DNA from: Auriscalpium vulgare
Lineage: Eukaryota; Basidiomycota; Agaricomycetes; Russulales; Auriscalpiaceae
Reading direction: 5' to 3'
DNA: 64,000 nt
Assembly (NCBI GenBank): GCA_019915015.1
Contig: JAHBBC010000003.1
Coordinates: 2,046,001-2,110,000, forward strand
Shown: positions 21,444 through 31,938 of the stretch, piece by piece
How positions within the stretch are numbered: position 1 is the stretch's first letter
Layout of the letters: every line of letters begins with the position of its first letter
Notes under the pieces: generated by a model
The model's input: the letters and a program-made list of their open reading frames with translations, nothing else
What the model was told of the DNA's origin: nothing
The model's database searches: none
Program-made: the position numbers and the translations under genes

Positions 21444-23363
21444 CTATTGAATGCCATTGCCATCAGTTGAATTGAACACCGTAAGTCCGTCCGCCAATGA
21501 CGCTTTCCAACCCTCCAAGTGCTCCTCCACACCGGTACATTCTATCAGCTCCAACGACGCGATCGGATGCCCACACTCCTTGCGCCGCGCTGTCCAAACC
21601 TGCAAGCACTCCGCCGCATCCTTGTCCTTGTTCTCGGCGACATCAGGCGCCGCGAGGAACTGCACCGAGAAGATGGTCAGCTGCTTCAACTTCTCTCCAC
21701 AATGCGAGTGCGGCGTGACGCCACCCAGTATGCCAGGTGACACATCGATGTCCGCCAGTGCCTGACAGAGTGAGATACCAGCTCGTCCTTTGGCGCGTAT
21801 CTCCTCGAGACAGACGGCACGTCTCAGAATATAGCACCAAAAATCTGCTTCGACGGCCAGTTCGACGCCAATGATCGTCAGATGTGCGATGGGGAGGGAT
21901 TGTGCGAGTAAGCGGACGAGGGAGGCACGTCCTGGGTGGCCAAGAACGTCATCATCCGGGGTACACCAGATGAGGTCGATCTGCGCGCCAGCTCTGCGAT
22001 TGTCGTCTAGTTCACGTCGTATAAGCGATGCAAGGACCCGCAGATAATATTCGCTCATGTCCAACAGGTTAAGTTCGAGAAGAGGAGAATGGGCCTGGCC
22101 GTTGAAGTAAGTGTTCAGGCAGTGGATTAGGGGCGTGTAGTCAGAGCGTCCTGGCAGCGTGTTGCTGTCCATGTATACATACAGCGTGAGCTCGACGTCG
22201 CGTTGCGTGCGCAAAGGCGTGAGCACGTTGACTACATCAAGCCATTCGTCCGTAAGAGTGCAGCGCGAGAGGTTCGGCAGCTCGATAAGAGGGTGCGAAT
22301 GATTAAGCGGAGAGTGGGGAAGGCAATGGTCGATAACAAGACATTCGAGGAGAGGCATTTTCTGCAAGGCGTGAAGCACTTCGGTGATGGTTGGGGGCAG
22401 TGACTTATTCCTATCAATCCACCAAGCACTCGTGAGTTCCAGAGATACGAGGTTGTGGAGGCTGGAGGACGACGTCCAAGCAACATGACGATCGCAATGG
22501 CGGAGATGCAAGTGGCGGAGGCGAGGGGCATTCAACCGTGGCGGCGTGGAGGGAGGCTCGCCTCCATTACCCCGCGAATAATCAATACACAGCGACTCCA
22601 TTCTGGGCATCGGAAGGGTGAGCATTTTGAGAATTTCGTTGGAAGAGATGGGGTGCCAGTCGATAGATCGCGTCCGGAATAAGGCCTGCTCGACGAACCT
22701 CGGCCATGGCATCGGCATTGCGAGGTCTTCAAAACAAAGCTCTGCCTTCCCACTCCGATTTATCATCTCCGCCACCCATGTTGAACTCATCCCCATATTT
22801 ACGCGCACCCATAACTCTGGATGGGCCAGTGCGACATCCCTCCATCTGCGGCAGATGTGCGTGACCTTGATCCAGCTGATGCAAGACGTTGCATAATTGG
22901 GCTGCAATGGTTCATTTATCTGGCAGAAGCGAAATATGACAACGAGGAGTTCGGGCGGGAGACGACAGGTGGGAGTGAGTGCGTTGCGGCACTTGGCCAT
23001 TCCGAGCAACGCGGCGCGCATAGCGTCGTATTCGGCGTGCACCTCTGATAATTCCTCGCTCTCCACATGAAGGGGTGGAAAGAGGTTCGGCGCTTTCAGA
23101 GGAGACACTCGACATGCGACAACGCCTTTCCAAAATTCATCGGCTGCCTTCCTGGAGGACAAAATGCAATCGACGAATTCGTAATAACAGAGAGTACACT
23201 CGGCACACCTTGGATTCATTTGGGAGCTGTAGGAGTTGCTCATGTGTCCGAGAGAGATGCAGGTCAAGGAGGAAGATGAGGCAACTGTCCGAGCGGCCAC
23301 TGCGGCTGGTCTCAGCGGCGAGGGCCACTCGGCGAGGGCCACCAATATTGCCGGAGCCGGCAC
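21444..23363 (-). CDS. F-box/LRR-like protein, copy 2, intact
   Basis: A single open frame of 639 codons with no need for introns. The F-box-like motif starts at LTPTCRLPPELLVVIFRFCQINEPL and continues WIKVTHICRRWRDVALAHPELWVRVNMG, the standard basidiomycete pattern. Leucine-rich strand repeats follow: LPMPRMESLCIDY, LNAPRLRHLHLRHCDRH, LVSLELTS, MPLLECLVIDHC, LIELPNLSRCTLTDEWLDV, LLELNLLDMSEYYLRVLA, LKQLTIFSVQFL, IASLELIECTG. It probably serves as a substrate receptor of an SCF ubiquitin ligase; target unknown. It aligns along its length with the frameshifted copies at 5174-7113 and 35024-36909, and is the only intact one of the three here. The true start may be the inner Met before NPRCAECTLCYYEF. 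Confidence 0.75.
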   Translation of the reverse strand: MPAPAILVALAEWPSPLRPAAVAARTVASSSSLTCISLGHMSNSYSSQMNPRCAECTLCYYEFVDCILSSRKAADEFWKGVVACRVSPLKAPNLFPPLHVESEELSEVHAEYDAMRAALLGMAKCRNALTPTCRLPPELLVVIFRFCQINEPLQPNYATSCISWIKVTHICRRWRDVALAHPELWVRVNMGMSSTWVAEMINRSGKAELCFEDLAMPMPWPRFVEQALFRTRSIDWHPISSNEILKMLTLPMPRMESLCIDYSRGNGGEPPSTPPRLNAPRLRHLHLRHCDRHVAWTSSSSLHNLVSLELTSAWWIDRNKSLPPTITEVLHALQKMPLLECLVIDHCLPHSPLNHSHPLIELPNLSRCTLTDEWLDVVNVLTPLRTQRDVELTLYVYMDSNTLPGRSDYTPLIHCLNTYFNGQAHSPLLELNLLDMSEYYLRVLASLIRRELDDNRRAGAQIDLIWCTPDDDVLGHPGRASLVRLLAQSLPIAHLTIIGVELAVEADFWCYILRRAVCLEEIRAKGRAGISLCQALADIDVSPGILGGVTPHSHCGEKLKQLTIFSVQFLAAPDVAENKDKDAAECLQVWTARRKECGHPIASLELIECTGVEEHLEGWKASLADGLTVFNSTDGNGIQ

Positions 23364-23965
23364 TAAGTCACGTGTAGGATGTTGACGTGGACAATTTTTT
23401 GTTTGTTTTTGAGCTTTGCCCTTCTCTCACAGACTCATTCGAACCAGCCCTCCTTTCAACGTCGAAATGCTGCAGTGTGAGTGATTGCGACTTGATTCTT
23501 CTTCACCCGTTGTCTGTGATTCTAAAAAATTATACTGATTTTAATGAGTACGACCTGCCGTGAGACGCAGAGATTGACGACCCTCTTAAAATTCTGAGAC
23601 TTCCGTTCTACGTCTTGCCTTGCAATCCCTTACATACATGCTGATGCTTGTCGCATTGTAGAGACTTGGAACACACGGCCCAAAGCGCCGTCAAAAGATC
23701 GGCGCCGTCGACGTGGGGGTTCGGGGCGATGGGGTGCAGCTGGATAGTACGCAAACATCTTCTCTTACATGTAAACTTCGTGTCCCTGGTCAAAAACATC
23801 ACTTCTCATGCCGTTCGCACTATTGGGATAGCATTGCCATTGTCACGATCATTCGTACAGTCGTCTCACATGGGTATCTTACACTAGTTATGCAGCAAGG
23901 CTCGCCCCACAGCTGCTCCTCGCATCATAGCTGACAAGCATGCAGCTCATCTTGCACTCTTGCAC
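23364..23965. other. Intergenic, no gene seen
   Basis: 0.6 kb upstream of the intact F-box gene and downstream of the aldehyde dehydrogenase. No convincing coding frame. Confidence 0.4.
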
Positions 23966-26164
23966 TCAGGCCTCAGCCAACTTGATCAGCATTGTCTTGA
24001 CTTGCGTCCTATGGTGAAGCCACGTCAGTCAACATGCATTCGGCGCACGTCTACGACAAACGCACCAGTTTTCGACCCAATGCCTACCCATCTCTGCAAG
24101 AGAGTCAGCCTCGCGCAACTCCTCTGAAGCAATCGACGCACCTTTCCCGTACCCAGACTGCTTCCATCCGCCGAATGGCATGTCGACGTGCAGCGTCGGG
24201 GACGCGGTGTTGATGCCAACCTGACCCGACTCTAGCCGCTTCGCGACGCGGATCGCACGGTCGATGTCCTTCGTGAAGACCTGCGCCATGCTCATCAGTC
24301 GATTTTCCCGCATTCCGGTTCTCCGCAGGTACGCACCGACGCGTAGAGCGCGTATTCCGTGTCGTTCGCCCGCCTGATCGCCTCCTCCTCGTCCTTGAAC
24401 GTGTGGAACACCAGCACCGGCCTGGTATGTCGCTTTAGCATCAGAGCATTGCCTCTCCAACTGACAGCACGCCCCAAAGGCCACGCACCCGAAAACCTCC
24501 TCCCTATTGAGCTTGCTGTCGTCTCCAACGTCCGTGAAGATCGTCGGGTGCACAAACGCGCCATCTCTGTCCCCGCCCGCCGCGACCTTGCCGTCCTTCT
24601 TGCCGATGTCGAGGAACTCCTGGATGCGCTCGGCTTGGCTCACGTCCGCGACGGTGCCGAGCACGTTCTTCAGGTCGGTCGGGTCGCCCTGGAGCTGTGT
24701 CCACCCGGCGTATGAGCCCTTCAAATGCTCGAGGAAAGTTGGGGCGAGCGATTCTTGGACGTAGACGCGCGAGGTGGCCTATTGGACCCGCACGACTGTA
24801 AGTGGGGATAACGGAGAAACAGGAGAGGACATACAACGCAAGTCTGCCCCGAAAGTACGAGGTTGCTCATCACCACCGCGTCGACAGCATTTTTCTAGGA
24901 AAACCAGCATGAGGACACCACTCTTTCCCAGTGCGCACAAAGGAGGAACTCACCAGATTCGCATCCGCGAACACGATTGTCGGCGCCTTTCCGCCAAGCT
25001 CCAGCGCTGCAAGCGAAGGTCAGAACCCGATCGATCAGGACGAGAACCCGCCGACTTACTGACGACTTTCAGATTGCTGTTAGCTGCGGCGGCCTGCACG
25101 CGGCGCCCCGTCGAAGTGGATCCCGTGAACGAGACCTTGCGGATGTCCATGTGCCCAGCGATGTGCCCGCCGATAGCGCCGTCGCCGCTGAGCACGTTGA
25201 CAACGCCAGGTGGGAAGCCGGCCTCTTTGGTGAGGCGGGCGAGGGCGAGGGCCTGAGCGAAGAAAGGTGAGGTTTGACAATGAGAGGACTGAAGGAAGCT
25301 GACCTGCAGCGGTGTCTTCTCAGATGACTTGAGAACGATGCAGTTGCCTGCAGCTACTGCGGGTGCACTGCGAAGAGGATAAGGGAAGGAGCAAGGAAGT
25401 TTGGACTGGTGCGTGCTCACACTTTCCAGACCCACATCGAAATACCGAAGTTCCACGCTGATCATACTGCAGTGAGCGCAATGTCGCTATAAAAGATATA
25501 TATACGCACGGATTATTGCCCCGACGACGCCGAATGGCTGCCGCACCGAGAGGTTGAGAAAGCCAGGCTGGTTCAGCGAAGTGTCCCCAAATACCGCCTC
25601 CGCCTGGCCCTATTTACCAATCTATCAGACAGCATCCCAGAGCATATCTCGCGCACGTACCACAACGGTATCAACATACTCCCTCGCCCATGAGTTCTCG
25701 AGATGCATCCCGCTCTTTGCTTTACCGATGCTGATTACCTCGAGGTCACCCAGCTCGTCCGCATTGGTCTCGATGAGGGCGCCCAGCTTTCGCAGGTATA
25801 CCGCCCGCTGCTTCCCGGTGAGCGCAGACCACGCTATTACAAGGAACGCGTTTTATATGGAGATCGATGGCGTGAGCGGTGGAGCGCCGCGAGAGTGGGA
25901 GATGGCTGCGCACCTGGGAAGGCCGCCTGTGCAGCGGCAACGGCGGCGTCGACGTCCGCAGTGCTGGCGGACTGCACCTCCGCGACGAGCTGGCCCGTGG
26001 CGGGGTTGTTGATCTTGATGGTCGAGCCGCTGGTCGCGTTGACGAACTGTGCATGCCGATTAGGTTCGTCGGGCATGGGAGACAGACAACTGGGTACAAC
26101 ATACGTCTCCGTTGATGAAGAGACGCGTTTCAAGAGGATATTTCGAGTACGATGCGTTTGACAT
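23966..26164 (-). CDS. Aldehyde dehydrogenase (NAD(P)+-dependent)
   Basis: Oxidises aldehydes to carboxylic acids. The start is fixed by a short first exon (MSNASYSKYPLETRLFINGD) spliced at gtatgt to FVNATSGSTIKINNPATGQLV. Landmarks in order: GAIIPWNF(GISMWVWK), SAPAVAAGNCIVLKSSEKTPL, PPGVVNVLSGDG, VSFTGSTSTGRRV (cofactor fold), LELGGKAPTIVFADA with the general-base Glu, LVLSGQTCV with the catalytic Cys, GAFVHPTIFTDV, REEVFGPVLVFHTFKDEEEAI, ESGQVGINT, MPFGGWKQSGYGKE. The last exon gives NWTQVKTMLIKLAEA and ends at 23966. All parts of the active site are present, and length is near the usual 500 residues. The residue after the catalytic Cys pair is unusual (TCVATSR for TCCAGSR). Cytosolic or mitochondrial; no targeting sequence is clear. 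More than ten short introns. Confidence 0.9.
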
Positions 26165-26234
26165 GGTGTGTTGCGGAGAGAGCAAGGCTTGGAGGACTCG
26201 AGTGTGTGTGCAACGTCTCGAAAGAGGTCCTCAT

Positions 26235-26241
26235 CTTTATA
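26235..26241 (-). promoter_or_regulatory. TATA box of the aldehyde dehydrogenase
   Basis: TATAAAG on the minus strand, about 71 bp before the ATG at 26164, supporting that start. Confidence 0.5.
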
Positions 26242-27322
26242 GTACGCCGCCCGATGCCCGAAAACGGATCACCGTCCCCGAGGTGGCCCCCAAGCTAATA
26301 ATTGCATGAGATCCAGCTGACACAGCGTACATCTGTTTCACCTCACTTTACATACTGTACGGAAGCAAACGGAAGTACAGCCGACAGATGCTTGAAGCAT
26401 ACGCAAGCACTGTCCGGCCGCACAGCCTGAGCGTCTCGTCAAGCAGGCGCCAAGCGTCCGCCTGCCAAATCGTCACCGACTTGCGATTGAACCAGCCATG
26501 GAAAACGCTACAACAAAGAAAGGGCAACCGGGGTACTGATATGTGGCCATGTCGCATGAGTAACTCTTTTGAGGAGCATGTCGCGCACGGACTGGACGAG
26601 TGGGGGCAGTGTAATATTGCATGTTGCCACGAGCTTGGCATAACAAGAAATTGTCGCAATGTTTCACTGGATGAGACACTAGAACGAGCGGGCAAGAACG
26701 GAAGTAACAGCAATAGTACTCTGAGTCCTCAGCATGTTACTCGAGATATTTCAGTCAGCTGGGTCATCTATGAGAAAAGTGAAACAAGGAGCCGGCAACT
26801 GCCGCTATACCAACTACGCTACGTAAGCAGCTCAGGCAGGACCGTCGTTGGTACGAAGTGCAAAACAAAACAACAGACAATCAGGAACGTAATAAAGGAC
26901 GGATGTATTAGTTGCCCGGCAATCGAGTGGCTATGGAAGGGGTGGAATCACGCAAATGAACAGGCGAGGTGGGTGAAGTACGGAGGTTCGTCGTCGAGTG
27001 GATCTTTCGGCATAAGTGCCCCCAAATCTGAGCAGCCAAATGATTCGACGTCAAATGACATGTGCTGGTAAAACGAGCCGTCGTGCGCTCGCTACGCACG
27101 ATGTCGAGGATGGGAGGAGTGGTGCCGTGGGAGTCCTGCGAGCTCAGTCACGTGCAGCGAGATGACGTTGCGCACTCCAGAGTCCAAGCGCGGCTCCTCC
27201 ACACCAAGGACGTCAGCGCATGAAATGGCTACAAATAGGCCAACATCGCTCCTCGAGCCCCTACAGTCCGCACTCCCGCATCCACCCACCAACACATATC
27301 CCATTTTCATCAAATATCGAAC
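26242..27322. other. Divergent intergenic region, 1.1 kb
   Basis: Contains an unusually long plus-strand open frame (26388-27071, 227 codons) with no recognisable domain and no codon pattern like its neighbours. I treat it as chance or an orphan. The right end is the promoter of the hydrophilic repeat protein, with TACAAATAG near 27228. Confidence 0.35.
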
Positions 27323-28962
27323 ATGTCCATCGTCACACCTCGTCTTGATACCTCCCTCCCCTCCACCCCTTCGCACGAGTGGGCAAAGGACACCATGAAC
27401 ACCGCAAACATCCGCGCGCAGCAGCAGCAGCCCCAATCCAACAACCCGTACTTCAACGGTACCGCAGGAGCAATTCCGTCCAACGATCCCGTGAAGGAGG
27501 ATCAGGCCGTCAAGACGACCACGAACGCGGTGCCTCACGCCACGAACCCATTCGCGCCATCCGTGAACTCCACAGCCAGTACTCCGGGCGGCGACGTGCC
27601 CGGCTCGTATCCGCGCGGTGCGGAGGAAGGTAGTGCAGACTACGCGCCCTCGGAGCTCCTCGAATCCGCCAGGCAGTACGTCCCGGACCCCAGCCAAGCG
27701 CAGTCGACGCTGCAGTCCATGGGGCAGACAGCCATTTCGTACCTGCCAGCATCTTTGTCTGGCTATCTGCGTATGTCCACCATCCGCTTCTTTTTCATAT
27801 CCCTGCTGACGCTTCTGCGTCGTAGCCGGAGGACAGCAGACGTCTCTCCCTTCGACCGAGAAGGAAGGTATTCAGCCTGGAGAGCATCAGAGCGGCATCG
27901 GTGCGCTCCCAGGCAGCGTCAACGAGGAAGGTGTCGCGAAGCTGCCGGAGGAGCAGGCGCGCTCGTCTCAGAACACGCGACCCGACATGCAGTGGACGGA
28001 TTCGCACGGCAAGGGTGCGTGGGGCGAGGGCGGCCTTCACAAGGGCGATGAGAAGGTGGCCGACAAGGGGCTTGAAAGTATCGGTGCTGGAGCAGGGGCC
28101 GCTGGTATCGCGGCGGGCGTTGGCCACGAGAACGGTAAGCTGATCTTCACATGCTTTGCATCACCTTATTGACAAACTGTATGTTCAGCCGCGCAAGGGA
28201 CTTCGCTCCCGTCGCAAGAGACGTCGATTGACCCAGCCGACCCTAAGACGTTCACCTCCACCAAGGGCGTCGGCGCGCTCCCGGGCCGTGCATCCGAGCA
28301 AGGTGTTTCCCAACTGCCAGACGAGCGCAACAACTCCGAGCCACTGTCGAACGACCTCGGCATCAAGAACCGCGGCACCCAGGTCACGAAGGTTGACGAG
28401 ACCGACCAGAGCTGGTCCGATATGAAGGTATGTGTGTCCTCGTCTCGCAAATTCGACCCATCTTTGACCAACTGCACAACAGAAATCCGCCGCCGCTCCA
28501 GCTCTAGCTGAGAAGGCGAGGCATGAGTCGACCCCGTCTCCTGAGGATGCTGCCGCGAAAAAGGCGAAGGCTGAGGAGAAACGCGCTGCCGCGCTCTCAT
28601 CCCGCTCAGCAGACCATAAGCCCAGCGACGATTCCACGGGTTATCACCCCGCCGCCGACCAGCCGATCGACAAGTCCACCCCTGCGACCAAAGAAGCAGA
28701 TACTGTCGGCGGGCACGGACATCAGGTGGGCAGCACAAAGAAGACGCAGGCGAGCCGCGACCCGGACCCGAAGACGGGCGAAGGAGCGATGTCGGCGCTT
28801 GGCGGGGGGTCCGACTCACACGACGCGGAGGAGCCCCACAAGAAGAAGGTTGGCATGATGGCGAAGGTGAAGGGGGAGGTGCAGGTGTTGATGGGGAAGG
28901 CGACGCGGAAGGAGGAGAAGGTCGAGGAGGGTCGCAAGCTCAAGGAGGGTCGCGCGGATTAA
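27323..28962 (+). CDS. Hydrophilic disordered protein with GALPG repeats
   Basis: Four exons joined at gtatgtcc...cgtag, gtaagc...ttcag and gtatgt...caacag. The product, about 480 residues, is rich in G, A, S, K, E and Q with almost no hydrophobic core. Two copies of a motif are clear: SGIGALPGSVNEEGVAKLPEEQ-type (27892-27956) and KGVGALPGRASEQGVSQLPDER-type (28262-28326). An Ala/Gly run GIGAGAGAAGIAAGVGHEN lies between them. The C-terminus is lysine-rich (KKKVGMMAKVKGEVQVLMGKATRKEEK). This layout is that of fungal hydrophilins or LEA-like stress proteins, which protect against drying; that role is inference. The N-terminus has a DTSLPSTPSHEWAKDTMNTANIR segment. No membrane segment or signal peptide. 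Confidence 0.7.
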
Positions 28963-29320
28963 GGTTGATCGATCTGGCAGGGTGTAGGATAGAGACCATG
29001 CATTGTATCACTAGGGCAATTTGATGAAAATATCAGTAGCATCAGACTTCGAGCTCGAGTCATGGCAAATAGTAAGCGTGAGGATAGGGCCGCATGTTGC
29101 GGCAAAGCCCGCTACCGGCAACCGTCGCGGTGTAAGCGTATATATGTGGCATCGTACGAGCAGGAGGTACGCATCTATATAGCGTTGTCTCAGCCTGCAT
29201 CACATGTCGGCGGTTGCAGATATTCGAGTTGCCATGTCGAGGTGTGGCCATGGTGGAGAGCAATTGAGGCCCCGTATACTGATTCGTATGGGATGATCAT
29301 AATATACGTCGTTAAAACAG
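28963..29320. other. Convergent intergenic region
   Basis: 360 bp between two converging genes, presumably both 3' untranslated regions. Nothing else seen. Confidence 0.4.
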
Positions 29321-31345
29321 TCATCTATACTCCCCAGGCCCTTGCCATCCTCCTTCGCCCCATCCTTGTGGAACTGTAACAAAGCCCGGCGGCACTTGGA
29401 AGAAATTCATGTTATCGTTGTTATCCTGCTGCGAGTTCTGCGAGTCCATGCTCATGATCGAATACGGCGCAGTGTATACTGAACTCCACGCATACGGGCT
29501 GTGCGATCTGTGTTGCCGCTGCATCGCTGGCGGATAGAAGGACTGCTGTGGGTAATTCGAATACGTGGTCGGCATGAGTTGCGGTTGGGGATCGAAGGCA
29601 TATCGGACGACTGCTGGGGTGTTGAACGCGTTGGCTGCGAACAGCTGCGCCGGTGTCATGACTCCTACGAGGTCAATGGTGTTCAGCCGCCCACATTTCG
29701 TTTGAGCTCAGGATGCTTACTAGCAGGCGGCGGTCCTGGCTGCGGCGTAACCTTGTTGCCCTCCTTTTTGTTACGGTGCCATAGCCTCCAGTGGCGAAAC
29801 CGCCACCAAAGTCCTCGTTTGTCTTCCTGCGACTTGTTCGCACCTGCACCCCATGTAGACGTGAGAGGTGGCGCATCTGCATGTGGCCAAGCATCTGCAA
29901 CTGGACGTGCTTCTGGCCGTGCATCTGGAACTGGCCGTGCATCTGGAACTGGCCGTGCATCTGAAACTGGCCGTGCATCTGGAACCGGACGTGCATCTGG
30001 AACCGGACGTGCATCTGGCGCCGGACGTGCATCTGGAACCGGACGTCCGTCTGGAACTACACGCGCATCCCAGGCCGGACGTGGACGCGTATCTGGACCT
30101 TCATCCGAATCTGAAACAGGACTTGCAGTCCGACGTTCAATCGGCGACAGCGGCGGGGTGCCACGAGAGTTTATGGGCGGAGGTGACTCGGTGCGTTCGG
30201 TAATGGTGGACAGGCGCCTGCTCACGCCCGCGTCAAGCTCGCCATTCGCGCCTGCCCGCGGGGGCGGAATGTAAGTTGGGAAGGCGGCAGAGGATGTTCC
30301 CGCAAATTCAGGAACAATTTGGGGCACATAGCGGCCGGTATGTGAGCCCCAGAGTTGTGCAGGACGCCCCGGGCGATAATATTCGACAGGTTGCATCTGC
30401 GGCGCCGTCGGAGGGTGATATCTAGGGTCCATGGGGACTTGCCATGGATTAGGAGTGACCATCATGGGCATTGGAGCGGAAGGCGGCGGGAAGGATTGGC
30501 TGCGAATCGGATTGCGTGGTCTCGGCGGCGGGGAACTCCTGGCGTTGTGCTGTCCGGATGCCGCCCTCGATGGCGACTCAGAGCGATAAGGTGTGCTCGG
30601 CCCCCGCACCGAACCATCGACAAGCGTAGTATCGTCAAATTGAGAGGGGTGCGTCCCCGTAGACGTCGCTTTTGGAAGTGACGCATCTGGTCATCCAGCA
30701 AGCCAATAGCATGAGTGAGTTAGAGTACATATATGGCATACAAGCGCACTCACCATCTTCCTGTGTCGACCCCAGCGCAACCAGTCCAGCCTGACCTATC
30801 TTCACCCACGCCTTCCCACACTTTTCGATCCCGCGACACCACCCAACCAGGCTGCGTTGAAGTGCCCCTTCGCGCAATGCCTCTAGTCCGCGTCGTTTGC
30901 TGACGTCGACGTTGAGTGATCGCAAAATCTCCTCCCCTTGCGGCAGAACGACAGGATCAGCGCCGGACTCCTCGTCGGCGGCGACATCCTCGACGTGCTG
31001 CGAAATCCTACTTCCCTCCTTCAGGAAAACTTACGAAAAGAGGAGCAGAGAGACACACCGGTTTTTTTTGACCGCATGAGCCTCAAGGCTGATCAGAACC
31101 TCCATCTCCGCGACCCACACCTCGATGCTCCCCGCATAGTCCCGCAGCACATCATTCGCGCCCGCCAAAGATCCCGCGATGGTTAGGACCCCCTTTACAG
31201 AGGGTGCCGACACATCGGACGCGTACGCAGACAGCGAGAGCAACAGGCGGCGCGCATGCTTGTCAAGGGCGACGAGGTGCTGCTGGTAATCCTCGGCGTC
31301 GGCGCGGAGTTTCGCTAGGAGCGAGGATGCGTCGCTGTCTGCCAT
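29321..31345 (-). CDS. Hypothetical protein with PDARPV repeat and proline-rich region
   Basis: Exons begin MADSDASSLLAKLRADAEDYQQHLVALD, a helical, probably coiled-coil N-terminus, then AGSIEVWVAEMEVLISLEAH. The next exon gives EGSRISQHVEDVAADEESG and GVGW-like GWCRGIEKCGKAWVKIGQAGLVALG. A long low-complexity part follows with SESPSRAAS, PPPRPRNPIRSQSFPPP, and nine near-identical hexapeptides (PDARPV; 29893-30080). Then comes a basic patch (RFRHWRLWHRNKKEGNKV). The last exon is Q/S/Y/P-rich (YSNYPQQSFYPPAMQRQHRSHSPYAW) and ends GWGEGGWQGPGEYR. No catalytic motif. The layout suggests a scaffold or cortical/cytoskeletal adaptor, but I do not recognise the family. The minisatellite keeps frame. 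Confidence 0.6.
29893..30080 (-). repeat. 18-bp coding minisatellite
   Basis: About nine tandem copies of an 18-bp unit (plus strand word gcatctggaactggccgt with variants), read on the minus strand as the hexapeptide PDARPV. Variants include SDARPV, PDARPA, PDGRPV and a shortened PEARPVA end. Copy number is likely to vary between strains. Confidence 0.9.
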
Positions 31346-31938
31346 GCGTTTTGAAGTCGGTTTGAAGTCAAGGGCGGCGGCAGACGACGAAGAAGGCGCT
31401 CGGTTATATTGAGCATTGCAATGTCAATTTGCATTGCATGGATGCCAAGCCGACGCCGTCGCATTGCCGCCCAAGTATCAGCGCTCGTGGTCCCTGCGTG
31501 TCACTATGTAGCGCTCCGAGTGGATGTCGAGGGTAGGATAGGCCATGCAAGCGTATTGAGAAGCTGTAAGGCCCTAGTTGTGCCCTACTAAGTAGTCGCT
31601 AGGATGCACACGTGGCGGCAGTGCATGCCGCATGCCGGCGCGGCGCCGCGGCGGCCGCAGCAGGTCTCAACGTTACCGTGTTCAACGTTCACTGGTAGTC
31701 TCCGTGGCTGACCTTACCACAGAAGACAGTCGTTCTGTTCTGTAAGGTTCACTGGCACCTCCTAAACCGCCTAGAGTTGGGTCGTAGCTCGAGAAAAAAA
31801 AAGGAGAACCCATACAGAGGCCGAAAATCAGGTCTAGTAACAATATACACTCGTCAGATAACCTACAACACATTCGAATGCGAACTTGATATGAAGACTC
31901 TACACCGTCTTTCAAAATGCTCATGTATCTGCGATCCT
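31346..31938. other. Intergenic, GC-rich, no gene seen
   Basis: 0.6 kb with a very GC-rich stretch near 31630-31670 (ccggcgcggcgccgcggcgg). Upstream flank of the proline-rich gene and 3' flank of DUF6534 gene 2. Confidence 0.4.

Noticed and set aside
26388..27071. Plus-strand open frame of 227 codons between the aldehyde dehydrogenase and the hydrophilic protein
   Set aside because: No signal peptide, domain, or splice support, and the composition does not look like its neighbours. Kept only as a note in the intergenic entry.
31039..31075. Alternative reading through an A-rich run near a donor site
   Set aside because: Explained by the choice of donor of exon 1 of the proline-rich gene; no separate feature.
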